Below the pieces are notes generated by a model. That model saw nothing but the letters and a program-made list of their open reading frames with translations. It ran no database searches and was not told the origin of the DNA. From positions 434,001-498,000 of the forward strand of contig JAHEWK010000006.1 in the NCBI GenBank assembly GCA_020740775.1: a stretch of DNA of 64,000 bases, read 5' to 3'. Made by a program: the position numbers and the translations under genes. This stretch comes from Ilyonectria destructans. Taxonomy: Eukaryota; Ascomycota; Sordariomycetes; Hypocreales; Nectriaceae. How positions within the stretch are numbered: the first letter of the stretch is position 1; each line of letters opens with the position of its first letter. Positions 54,944 to 64,000 of the stretch are shown here, one piece after another.

Positions 54944-55633
54944 TATCTCGTACGCTAGGAGACCGCGCGGGAGGCTGCGCAGTCGTCGTCGGCGTCCCCG
55001 CCGACTGGGGATAGCTAACTAGCGAAATATGTACCACCACAGTAATTATGCTATTTTCTTCGTCATCGCCTTCTCTCTCTCGGAATTAGTACGCAGAACC
55101 GCCCAGAAAAACCGGCGCCTCACCTATGGTGGTGTCGGGGTAAATAATAACTGAATCTGGATATACTGCTGGGACAGATGGGGAGGCTGAAGACGCAATG
55201 CGAGCAACAGTCTCGGGTTCTCATTGACTGACTGCCCTGGTTCTCATGGACAGCAGGGCGGTTTTCGCCTGCAATGACAGTAAGCAGGCTCTCCATTAAC
55301 AGGTCCACTTAGTTAATCCGAGCCTCCCGGCCGTGGAACATAACGAAGCGGGGCCGGATTCGATGTTCAATGGGGTGGGGTCTACGTCATAACCATTCAA
55401 CGGCTAAGTCTCTCCCTAGATACGGGTCCTTCGGGAATGCTGTGGATAATGGCTGTGGCTTTGGCATGGTATATGTATGTGCCATTTGCCCAACCAGGTC
55501 CACAAAGCCAGCTGCACTCGACGAGCAAGATTTATTGTGTGATTATTTTACTACATTTGACTACGACCTTTCAAAACCTCATCACCCGCATTTCGAGCGT
55601 CGTCGAATTTTCACCGCGAAGATACCCGCAGAC
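54944..55633. other. Intergenic, upstream of the RTA1-like gene
   Basis: GC-balanced. It includes a small GC-rich hairpin (GTCGGCG and CGCCGAC around TCCC) near 54987-55005. The open frame running into the RTA1-like gene from 55370 has no family similarity before 55634. Confidence 0.5.
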
Positions 55634-56780
55634 ATGGCGAATTCTACGGAAGTGTCGGGGCAACTCACCCAGGAACAGATCGATACTTTGAAGAAAAACT
55701 GTCACGCCCTGGTCTCGGGAATCGATACATCTTACGGTTATGTGCCAACTTTGGGGGTCGGAATTGCATTCTGTGTTCTCTTCGGTCTCAGTCTTCTTGG
55801 CCACATTGCTCAGTACATCAGGAAACGACAATGGACTTCCTTGGCTTTTAGTGCCGGAGCATTGAGTACGCCACATCCTTCAATCATGCACACACCTAGC
55901 CGTGTTTAAATGAGCCTTGTTATTTACTAACGTTACTTTGATAGCTGAACTGATCGGCTGGGCTGGTCGTACATGGTCCAGCGAATGTCCGTACAACGGC
56001 GACGCCTTTCTGATGCAAATCACAACGCTCATCATTGCCCCGACATTCTTCACGGCCGGCTTGTACGTTATCCTCGGCGCGCTCATCAACCGAATCGGTC
56101 GTCACGCTTCAATTCTCGGCCCCAAGATGTATGCCATCATCTTCCTGTCGTGTGACATTATCGCCCTGGTCATCCAGGCCGTCGGAGGAGCTATGGCATC
56201 CACCGAGTCAGATAAGATCAACGGTGACACGAAGCCGGGAACAAACATCATGGTGAGCTCAAGCCTATCCTATTGTGAGTTTCGAGTTGATGAGCACTGA
56301 TAGCTGACGCGGGCTACATCTCAACAGGTTGCTGGTATTGTGTTCCAGATGGCGGCCATGTCCGTCTTCACCGTCTTGGTGCTGGACCTCTTGAGGAGGG
56401 TGTTTTTCAAGACGTCGTCCTTGGAGACCAAGAAGCTCGGACCTGCAGATCACAACGAGGTGCCAAAGGCTTATACTTGGCTACTTGTTGCAGTATTCAT
56501 TTCTCTGTTTATGATCTTCGTCCGAAGCATCTACCGAACTATCGAGCTCCTCCAAGGCTGGGATGGATACCTGATCACACACGAGGGATACTTCATCGGT
56601 TTGGATGCTTCCACTATGACTATCGCCGTCGCTGTCTTCAACTTCCTCGACCCGGTTTGGCTGCTATGGGGCCAAGACGACAAACTGAAGCTAGTTGGTG
56701 AAGAGAATGAGCTGGGGCAAGTGGCAGCGAACGGAGAGCGTTGGGATGACTCGGCTACGGTGATTGATCGCGACTCTTAA
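55634..56780 (+). CDS. RTA1-like seven-transmembrane protein
   Basis: Exons 55634-55865, 55945-56252 and 56328-56780 encode 330 residues. Intron 1 (79 nt) has GTACGC, a TTACTAACG branch site and GATAG. Intron 2 (75 nt) has GTGAGC and CAACAG. The joins give GALTELIGWAGRTWSSECP and NIMVAGIVFQ, both typical of the RTA1 family. About seven hydrophobic segments are visible, starting near residue 35 (GVGIAFCVLFGLSLLGHIAQ). The family signature R-S-I-Y-R-T-I-E is followed by Y-L-I-T-H-E (about 242-262), ending in a polar cytosolic tail. Members sit in the plasma membrane and are tied to lipid or sphingoid-base export and resistance to 7-aminocholesterol; the exact substrate here is unknown. Intact, not RIP-mutated. 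Confidence 0.9.
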
Positions 56781-57244
56781 GTCAGACTTTGGTTTACTAG
56801 AATAGAGTACCGCAGGGTTGCAACTGTCTTCTTTAGGATGTAGAGTCGTTATTAGCGCTCTCAATACTCCAGACATTAAGAAAGCAATTGGTTCAAGCTG
56901 CGGTCCACACCAATAGTCCGTGGACTACTGGTGCATTTTGTACCTCTCGAACTAGACTGACAGTTCAGTCTACGTTTGTTGGATTGGGCTGTTGGTTCAG
57001 TCTGCCTCCTACCAGACCGACCAGTAGTCCAGTCCGACGGTTGCAGATTAACAGTTTAACTATTAGTCTGTCCAAGGCTCGGCGTGCCTCATGCAACATC
57101 TTTCCACTTAGGCTGCAGAGTGTCGAATTCAACATCTACGCGATCGAACGCATCCAAACGTCCTTCTCGCGTTCCGTGGCGATTCCAAATTGACGCTAAG
57201 ATTAGTAGGTACATACATCTTCCCTTTGGCGACATTATAGGGTG

Positions 57245-57390
57245 TAAAATTGGGTACCCGTGGGTACCCTAAGCGCTATTTTATTTCCCATGGGTACCCG
57301 TGGGTAGCTAAAAATAGACAAAGAGCTGCAGGCCCAGTATTTCAACCCATCGGTACCCATAAGCTTAGAATGGGTACCCAGCCCGTGTTA
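57245..57390. repeat. Cluster of GGGTACCC palindromes, possible hAT-type element end
   Basis: Four perfect GGGTACCC octamers (57252, 57262, 57292, 57372) and two near-copies (about 57302, 57352) lie within 130 bases, twice arranged as TGGGTACCCGTGGGTA. Such ACCC/GGGT subterminal arrays are seen near the ends of hAT DNA transposons. No clear terminal inverted repeat, 8-bp target duplication or transposase was found, so the element identity is only a suggestion. Confidence 0.4.
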
Positions 57391-58355
57391 CATCGTATCA
57401 ATCCTCTTCGTTGTATCTTTGTCACCTTCTAGGGTTGAAATCTCCTGTAAAGGAAAGTCGCCGCTGTCTTTGTGGGAGGGGACATACGGTGTCGCTGCCT
57501 CGTAATTGTCGTCGTTTTCTCCTTCCTGTACAGGGATTGTGTTAAGCAAAAGACGGCCAATTAACGACAAGGGAAAATGACTGACGATGAGCCCGTTGAT
57601 TCAGGCGATTTGCAACTTCCTTCTTTCGATAGTGCTAGTTAGCCATGCCCAGTTCTCATCTGCCGTCAGGATTTTATGTCGGTAGGGCATTCGGTGCAGA
57701 CTGATATTTACGCCCTGCCCGATTAGTGAATCCTGCATGGCTTCGGCTCTTGTAAGCAGTCAAACTTGGGGTCGATCCACTGATTGGAGTTGGGACTCTG
57801 TATGCATCCTGCTGACGCCGCTGGACTCGATGCGTCGAGGTTTGCCTTGGCGACTGGCAGACTTGACGTGTTACCGCCATCAACAGCCAAGTACCTGGGT
57901 AAGTATCATGCTTGGCGTGGGCTGTCGACTGGATCTCGAAGCATCGTCATGAGAGGGCAGTATACCGCGCAGTCAACTTGAAATAAGGTTGTATAGGACT
58001 TCTCTTGCATAGCCATCGGGAATAGTCGTACCCAATCGAACCGGATCAGGCATTACCAAGATCTTGGCATGACGACAAGTTCATGCCGAAGGGCTTTGGT
58101 ATCGCGCGGCCTAGGTATTCCTTGCAAGGAGAGAGTGTATCTCCAATATTTGCTACGGGCAGTTTCTCGGTGTCAATGAGCAGGGCTTCGTCACAGTCTT
58201 GCTCAACCTTCCGTTCTGGGGCGGCAGCGAGGGTCAGCCGCGTAACGCGGTGTCGCCAGAGCTCTACGCGGAGGCTTTTAGCGCAGCAGTCGATTATCTC
58301 GGTACGCAGCACTTCGGCGGAAGTCGCAAAGCATCTTAACATTGGTATCAAGCTC
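57391..58355. other. Intergenic, GC-balanced
   Basis: Short frames only (for example minus 57570-57388). No domain, RNA or repeat recognised. The right part is the 3' flank of the lyase-like gene. Confidence 0.5.
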
Positions 58356-59471
58356 TCAATAGTCAATCCGACCAAGATGCGCGCCTGTAAATTCTGCAAA
58401 GTACATAGCGTCTGGGTGCTGGTTGTTGATATCACACGGAGCACTGAGGCTAGTAGGAGTCTTAAACTCGACCAGCTTCTTAGTCTTTGGGTCGTATTGC
58501 GCAACGCGATTGCCCAGGAAGACCAAGTTACCCTCCACAAAGTAAACTTTACCATCGGTGCCCGTGCGGATCGGACCGGGCAGCGCCAGGGCACCAGAAG
58601 AACCAATGCTGAGAAGGTCACCCACCACAGTGGAGTTCCCGGCCGCGCGAATATCGGCGATGAATATCTCAGTCACCTCGCCCGTTTTGACATCGATGGT
58701 GCCGAAGTTTCCACCGCCTGTGCCGGTCCACCAGATGAGCTCGTTGGCATCAATTGTGACACCTTGGACGAGGGATAGAGGCGTTGGAATCTCGTACTCC
58801 TTGATCTCCTTGGTGTGCACATCAATAGTGCCGACCCTGTTTCCCGTGATTTCCGAAAACACCATAGTTGAGCCCGGGCCAGGCTGGATAATGAGGGGGG
58901 TTGACAGCGGGTTCGGTAGCGGGTAGAGGTCCCATTCGTGGGTATCAATGTCAAACCGGCCGATAGCATTCAGAGCCGCGGCCGTGAACCACGCTCCACG
59001 GTCACGGTTACCAGAGACATCAATGGTGAGACGGATGCCGGCAGGAAGGTTATCGATGGCTGAGATGTTGGTCCACGGGAATGGGTATTCGATCATGCTC
59101 CCGTCTTTTGGATCCAGCCTGATCATATTGTTGCCGACTACTTCGGAAAACCATAGGTAACCATCTGGCAGGAACTCCATACCGCTGGGTAACCCCGCGG
59201 GATTTTTGAGCGGGAATCTTTGTTGTCGGCCGCTCGTCACATTGATCCGCAAGATGGTGTTTGATGCAATGAGCTCGACCCAGGCAATGTCAAGCTGGCC
59301 CGGTTCAAATTCGGTCTCGCAGGGCGTGTCTAGTATCGTGACCGCAGCAAACTCAACGAGCTTTGCATCTTGCCTAGGTCTGTTTTGTGCGCGACTCAGA
59401 CCCGGGCCTGAGATCGCAACAACGAGAGTCAAGGAATAGGCCAAGACGGTGGTAACGGCCAGAGTCTTCAT
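58356..59471 (-). CDS. Secreted virginiamycin-B-lyase-like / SMP-30-like beta-propeller protein
   Basis: 371 residues, single exon. The N-terminus (MKTLAVTTVLAYSLTLVVA) is a clear signal peptide, so it is secreted or cell-wall located. The rest is a run of propeller blades of ~40-45 residues with recurring patterns: NTILRINVTSG, NNMIRLDPKDG, NAIGRFDIDTHEW, NRVGTIDVHTKEIKEYEIP, FGTIDVKTGEVTE, NRVAQYDPKTKKLVEFKTP, and AHLGRIDY at the very end. The phrases WFSEVVGNN, WFTAAALNA and VFSEITGNR follow the W-F-T/S-E-x-x-x-N motif of Vgb-like lyases. The streptogramin-lyase catalytic residues could not be checked by eye, so a general hydrolase/lactonase role is equally possible. Isolated gene with its own short promoter region to the right. 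Confidence 0.85.
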   Translation of the reverse strand: MKTLAVTTVLAYSLTLVVAISGPGLSRAQNRPRQDAKLVEFAAVTILDTPCETEFEPGQLDIAWVELIASNTILRINVTSGRQQRFPLKNPAGLPSGMEFLPDGYLWFSEVVGNNMIRLDPKDGSMIEYPFPWTNISAIDNLPAGIRLTIDVSGNRDRGAWFTAAALNAIGRFDIDTHEWDLYPLPNPLSTPLIIQPGPGSTMVFSEITGNRVGTIDVHTKEIKEYEIPTPLSLVQGVTIDANELIWWTGTGGGNFGTIDVKTGEVTEIFIADIRAAGNSTVVGDLLSIGSSGALALPGPIRTGTDGKVYFVEGNLVFLGNRVAQYDPKTKKLVEFKTPTSLSAPCDINNQHPDAMYFAEFTGAHLGRIDY

Positions 59472-60594
59472 GTTTGCGATACAATGGCAGGAGAAGGTGA
59501 TAGAATCGGTTCTCTCGGAGTGAGATGTGAAGAATTAAAATAATGTTATTTCTCAGCTCGCTTTAAATATTCCATCTCGTCAAATGCCGAGGGTAGAGAT
59601 TGCTGGCGGAAGATCATCATCGCAAATCACCGACTTTGGCACTAGTCTTCCGCCTCGGAGAGACAACCTATGCAGTCCCGAGGATGACACTTTGTTCTTT
59701 ACCATTACGTCCTCAAATCATTGCCGAGGGCCGAGTAAAAGGGTCACGATGCCTCATCTAGCGGAACAGGGTAAGCAAACGCACTAAGAGGCACTTGGTT
59801 GCGGGGGAATTCAGTCCTGAAGCCCATAGTGAGAGGCTAGAATAAACCAAGTATAGTTAGGGTCGACCCCAGAGTTTATGTACCCCATGTCTCCACCCCT
59901 GCGGCATGTGGCCTAGATTGCCGAGCTTTGGGCTCAGATGCCCACGTAACACGACTGCGGGATTAATGAGCTGCGGGTACAAGAGTCGCAAAGGCATGTC
60001 ATCAGTTTGACTCGAAAAGAGGAGGGTTGGCAACCTTATATATAAATTCATGTGTTGTAATCGCTTGCTCTAATTAGGCAGAGATGATGTTGCATTAAAA
60101 CCCAATTTCGAGTGGCAGGCATCCCCTTGAGTGCCATGAGCCTACACTTGGGTCAGAAGCAGGGATTCGGTCCAACCAGAGAGCAGAAAATAAAAGGTAC
60201 ATTCAACCCCACCTAATTATGGTGATAGAAGTCCCAGCAATTCCCGGATCTGCATAGAGATACATTGCACACTCGGCAGCCGTTTCGTGACTAGATCCTC
60301 TTGCCTCTATTTCCGCTGCTAGCTTGCAACGGCAGCTGCTGCAGCTAATTTTCTCCAACCCGTATTCCTTTACATGTTTTATATAGCCCAGCAACTCTCT
60401 CCTGTAAAAACTTTTCCTGGCTAGCGGCTATTAGCACTAGCGGGGATAAGGTTTACAGGCTCACCAAATTTGGCTGCTGCAGCAACTGGTGCCCATCGGG
60501 TACTAACAGCACAGTAAAGAAAGGATTGGGAGGGTTAACTTCCTTTATCAGCAGCACAGCCACAGCCTAAGGACTCTGGCCAGAATCGAAGCCT
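59472..60594. other. Intergenic, GC-balanced
   Basis: Upstream region of the lyase-like gene and beyond. Short frames only (59584-59787 plus, 60203-60394 minus), without recognised domains. No RNA gene or repeat seen. Confidence 0.5.
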
Positions 60595-61540
60595 GCTGCC
60601 TTGACCAGCTACCTAGGCTTCTTTGGCTATAGACACCAGCCTAGTACGTCGTCTTGCCCTATAGGGGATTCTGTAGACATCTAGATATCTTCACGACGGT
60701 AACTAATCAACAGCAACAACAACAGCAACAGCATGATAGCAGAGACTGGCACCCTATAGCGTTCTTCTCCAAGATGATAAACGACGCAGAGATGCATTAA
60801 CAGATTCACGACCAGCAGATACTCGCGGTGGTACTGGCCTTAAAGGAATAGGACGCCGAGACCTTGGGGCTCCAACAACACTTTCTAGTTATTATTGACC
60901 ACAAAGCCCTTGAGTACTTCTCGACAAAAAAACCTTAATGGCAGGCAGGCAGGCGCAGTGGGCAGACGACCTGGCGCCTTGTGACTCCAAGATTACCTAC
61001 CGTCTGGGGCCAGAGAACGTTGTAGCGGATGCTCTGTCTCGGAAGTTGTCCGAATTAGCTACGCAGAAGCCACGACAAGAAGCCTCGTGGAACAGAGTAC
61101 GTACTACTGACTTAGGAACTGGTGGTTAATTCCATTGACTATGAGGTCCTGCACCGAACCCGGTTCCATAGGAATGGCTGAGCTGGCATTGATCGGGACC
61201 GAAGCTATTGAGTCCTCGGTCAGTTCTGGAAGAGAGGCTATCCGGGATAATACGGCCTCTCACACGGCCCTACTGAGAGAACGCAGACAGGAAGGCCAAT
61301 GGTTAGACGATGAACGAAGGTGTGGTTTGCCGGAAGTGGCGCATGTTTGTTCCGGACGAGGGTGTTATCCGAACGCTGCAAGCTCAACGTAACCCACCAG
61401 GGACCCAACAGAACTGTCAGATTGGTTACCGAGAGATTCTGATGGCCGGGGTTATGGGCTGACGTCGATCAAGTTGTAAGCCCCCTGTTTCCCCAGACCC
61501 GCCTGCATCTAGTTTACGCAGACCCCGGCCCGAGGCTAGT
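60595..61540 (+). pseudogene. Ty3/gypsy RNase H-integrase relic (not RIP-mutated)
   Basis: Plus-strand reading gives a reverse-transcriptase-thumb-like YLGFFGYR (about 60608). RNase H follows from 60747 with WHPIAFFSKMINDAEMH, ILAVVLALKE and VIIDHKALEYFSTKKP, then QAQWADDLAP, SKITYRLGPENVVADALSRK. After about 250 bases comes an integrase zinc-finger-like stretch (about 61320-61470) with HQGPNRTV and FxWPGLWADVDQ. Frames shift and stop repeatedly, and LTRs were not found. Composition is normal, so this copy decayed by ordinary mutation or lies outside RIP reach. A CAA/CAG repeat occurs at 60708-60735. It is a different lineage from the chromovirus. Confidence 0.75.
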
Positions 61541-61714
61541 ACGTACAGCACACTTCACTTAGTAACCGAGGCTGCTGGATCTAGAAGTGTATAGAGCATC
61601 CATAAGAATGGGAAACACTTCTTTGCTTTCCCGTTAGATGGGCCTTGCAATGGTTAAGCAAACACAATTCATCGAAACAAGTTGCTTTCAATCACAATTT
61701 CAATTTCCACACAA

Positions 61715-63399
61715 ATGGCTAAAGGTCAAGAACCGACCGAGCTCGGTCACGGGCATGCAGTCGAAGACGTCGTCCTCGAAGATGCCGCGATCGCTACGGG
61801 CATCAATCCACGTGTCATATTCATACTCGTGTTTCTCGGATTTGGATCTGCAAGCATGGGCTACGCTTCTTCTATCATTGCCACGACTCTTTCTCAGCCG
61901 TCGTGGTACGCAACCATGCACCTGGATACAGCAACGAATGCTTCAGCGCTCATCGGCGCTACCAACGGCCTTTACTATACCGGAGGCGCCTTTGGTTCAC
62001 TCTTCAGCGGCTATTTCGCACACAAATATGGGCGGAAAAAGTGCGCTGCTCTTGCTGCACTCATCATTCTTATATCCAGTGGTCTTGTCACGGCTTCTGT
62101 ACACATCGCCATGTTCATCACATTCAGGTTTTTTCAGGGTTGGGGGTCATTCCAGATGCTCTCTACGATTCCCATGTGGATGGCCGAACTTGTCCCTCCT
62201 ATAAGAAGGGGTATGTTGGTGCAGATCCACCCTGCAATGATTAATCTTGGCTACACTGCAGCCTCATACACTGGGCTTGGATTTTATCACTATCAAGGCG
62301 GCGGCAACAACCAGTGGCGGGGCCCTCTAGGGCTTGCTGGACTGTTCCCTTTACTGCTTTTGATCGGGCTTTATTGGATACCAGAATCACCTCGATTTCT
62401 TTTAGCCAACGGTAAAACGGAGGAAGCATGGCATATTCTTCGTCAGCTACATTCAAATTCGAAGGATCCCGGACACCTCTTTGCGAAGAAAGAGCTATAT
62501 CAGATCCAACAACAAGTGCAGTTGGACATCGAACAGTCCGCAAGTTCTATATCTGGGAACTACTTGACGATCTTCAAGAAGAAGTCTTTCAGAAAGCGTG
62601 CGCTCATCACTACATTCTTGACCTTTGCACAAATGAGCTCAGGTGCTCTGGTTGTCAACAGTAAGTTTTGCTTGAGTGTTGCTGTGTTATTTCAATTCTC
62701 TCGCTTTATTACCTTGAGCCCTCGCGCATGGCCTTCTACATTCATCGATGATATAATACTTACTGATTGTTTCTGTTAGACTATGGCGGCTTAATCTACA
62801 CAAGCCTAGGGTTCAGTAATGCTTCTGTGCTTCAAATGCAAGGCGGCTACCAATTGTGCGGATGGGTCGCGAACACTGCAAGCATGTTCATTATAGACAA
62901 ATTCCCGAGGAACAAGTTGATGTCTTTCGGATTCTTCACTTGCGGGATCACCGTTATTCTGGAAACTGCCCTACAGAAGCACTACCTAGGAACGACCGAC
63001 CGTTCAGGATTAATCGCATGCGCAGCAATGCTCTTTCTCAACGTCACTTGCTTCGGCCTTTTCGTTGAGGGTGTAGGCTTCTGCTACATTGCAGAGATAT
63101 GGCCAACCTTCACTAGGGGGGAGGGATATGCTCTCGGCATGTTCAGTCTTTGTGTGACCAGCATTATTTGGTTACAGGCAGCGCCTTCTGCGTTCGAGTC
63201 AATCGGTTGGAGGTTCTACATCTTTTTCATCGTTTTTGACGCACTTGCTGCGGTCATCACCTGGTTCTATCCCGATACACTGGGGAAGCCTCTTGAAGAA
63301 GTGGCAGCCTTGTTTGGAGATGAAGACATGGTCGCTGTCAGGCAAGCTGATCTCGATAACAGTAAGTTGATGGACATGGAAAAGAGCAGCCTTGGATAA
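61715..63399 (+). CDS. MFS sugar transporter (hexose/lactose permease type)
   Basis: Exons 61715-62660 and 62780-63399 (119-nt intron, GTAAGT to GTTAG) encode 521 residues with about 12 membrane segments. The join restores VVNNYGGLIYTSLGF. Family marks: NGLYYTGGAFGSLFSGY with HKYGRKK (loop 2-3), RFFQGWGS, PMWMAELVPPIRRG (loop 4-5), the PESPRFLLANG signature after segment 6, IAEIWPTFTRGEGYALG and the end signature YPDTLGKPLEEVAALF. These place it with fungal sugar porters of the lactose-permease-like group, which import sugars with protons across the plasma membrane. The substrate cannot be read from sequence. The ATG at 61715 is chosen because upstream frames are non-homologous. It converges with the dehydrogenase on the opposite strand. 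Confidence 0.92.
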
Positions 63400-63637
63400 G
63401 CCGATAGATTCTATCAGCGGTAGAATATGCAGTCGAACATGTAGTTGTAGTTGCCAATGGTTTCAATGGGCCTACTTTGGGACTTAATAATAATAAGCCT
63501 GGATCCACAGGCCATTAACCATCACTACGGGCTGGTCCTTTCAGTCAAATTTCAGGTTGATAGCCCGCAACTAGGTAAATGATGCTTGTAATTTGGTAAA
63601 TGCAATAAATTGAGTCATACCCAGCTATATTACCGTC
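63400..63637. other. Convergent intergenic region
   Basis: About 240 bases between the 3' ends of the MFS gene and the dehydrogenase gene. AT-moderate; contains AATAATAATA (63487) and AATAAA-like AATAAATT (63604), possible poly(A) signals. Confidence 0.4.
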
Positions 63638-64000
63638 TTATACCCATTCTACAGGATAAACAAGCTTTTTCCCACTGACCTTGTAGTTCTTTAAGTCTTC
63701 TATCCCTTCTGGAATAGCCCCAATTCCACCGCTTCTCAGCTCCACACGGTGCGGTTTGAAGCTACTGTCAGCCAGAAGTTGATCGATCAAGGTCATGAAT
63801 TCCTTGGCAAACTCAAAGTCTTCTTGGCTCGGAGGAATGTAAAATGGCCCTCTCTCGAATGGCTCTGCGAATATGGTGTAGGCCATGGAAGTCACAGACG
63901 TGACGTCGTCTCGCCCTGAACCTTCCATCGCGAGGCTTCCGTATATGGGCTGCTCACCAGAGTGGCTCTTCTCAGTGGAAAGTGCATCCGAGCAGACTTT
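63638..64000 (-). CDS. Zinc-type (MDR) dehydrogenase, C-terminal part, cut by the window edge
   Basis: The minus frame is open from the window edge to the stop at 63638, about 120 residues. The sequence CSDALST near the edge, GPFYIPPSQEDFEFAKEF, LIDQLLADSSFKPHRVELR, GIGAIPEGIEDLKNYKV and the final SGKKLVYPVEW match the end of fungal medium-chain dehydrogenase/enoyl-reductase-like proteins (the toxD-like/trans-acting ER-like group), which use NAD(P)H on alkenes or alcohols. The Rossmann fold and catalytic part lie outside. The internal Met at 63928 is not the start. The reaction cannot be assigned from this fragment. Confidence 0.75.
   Translation of the reverse strand, partial: KVCSDALSTEKSHSGEQPIYGSLAMEGSGRDDVTSVTSMAYTIFAEPFERGPFYIPPSQEDFEFAKEFMTLIDQLLADSSFKPHRVELRSGGIGAIPEGIEDLKNYKVSGKKLVYPVEWV

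Noticed and set aside
55370..55633. N-terminal extension of the RTA1-like protein
   Set aside because: The upstream frame has no family similarity, and the ATG at 55634 gives the normal RTA1 N-terminus.
58046..58778. Frames of 191 and 231 codons overlapping the lyase-like gene
   Set aside because: Shadow frames of the 58356-59471 gene and its flank; no homology or signal.
5408..63928. A secondary-metabolite cluster linking the ToxE-like regulator and the toxD-like dehydrogenase
   Set aside because: They are about 57 kb apart, separated by transposon blocks, and no synthase gene is present in the window.

Overview
The window reads as a filamentous ascomycete (Pezizomycotina) genome. Evidence: GC-balanced genes with short GT-AG introns (50-119 nt), fungal-type families (basic-ankyrin regulator, NACHT-ankyrin receptor, RTA1, MFS sugar porter), and long AT-rich blocks in which old transposons have been converted almost wholly by C-to-T / G-to-A changes with loss of CpA, the signature of repeat-induced point mutation (RIP). 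It looks like a transposon-rich accessory or subtelomere-like region.

Layout. 1-4250: AT-rich, with a minus-strand Tad1-like LINE remnant cut by the window edge. 4283-5256: LTR fragments, a tRNA-like pseudogene and a possible transposase stub. 5408-6745: a basic-region plus ankyrin (ToxE-type) regulator. 7736-17950: AT-rich, with a second copy of the same LINE in the opposite orientation. 18096-22210: a three-exon NACHT-ankyrin receptor-like gene on the minus strand. 23789-45937: a RIP-degraded Ty3/gypsy element on the minus strand (TSD AATCT). Two younger elements sit inside it: an intact chromovirus (27860-36314, identical 442-bp LTRs, TSD TATAG) and a moderately RIP-mutated Ty1/copia element (37047-42639, TSD ATACT).

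46381-64000 is mostly GC-balanced and holds single genes: a protein with three copies of a Cys/His module (48928-51440), a GNAT acetyltransferase (51806-52492), a RIP-killed amino-acid transporter pseudogene (52650-53510), an RTA1-like membrane protein (55634-56780), a secreted virginiamycin-B-lyase-like beta-propeller (58356-59471), a gypsy RNase H/integrase relic (60595-61540), an MFS sugar transporter (61715-63399) and the 3' end of a zinc-type dehydrogenase at the right edge.

The most unusual object is the intact chromovirus. Gag and pol overlap as TAATG. Gag has three C-x4-C-x2-H-x3-K motifs behind its zinc knuckle. Pol carries a tandemly duplicated ~105-residue domain between RNase H and integrase. 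An antisense gene with a Zn2Cys6-like cluster, a coiled coil and a probable minus-strand intron lies between pol and the 3' LTR. The host genes do not form an obvious pathway; they look like scattered accessory genes (regulator, receptor, transporters, enzymes) between transposon blocks.
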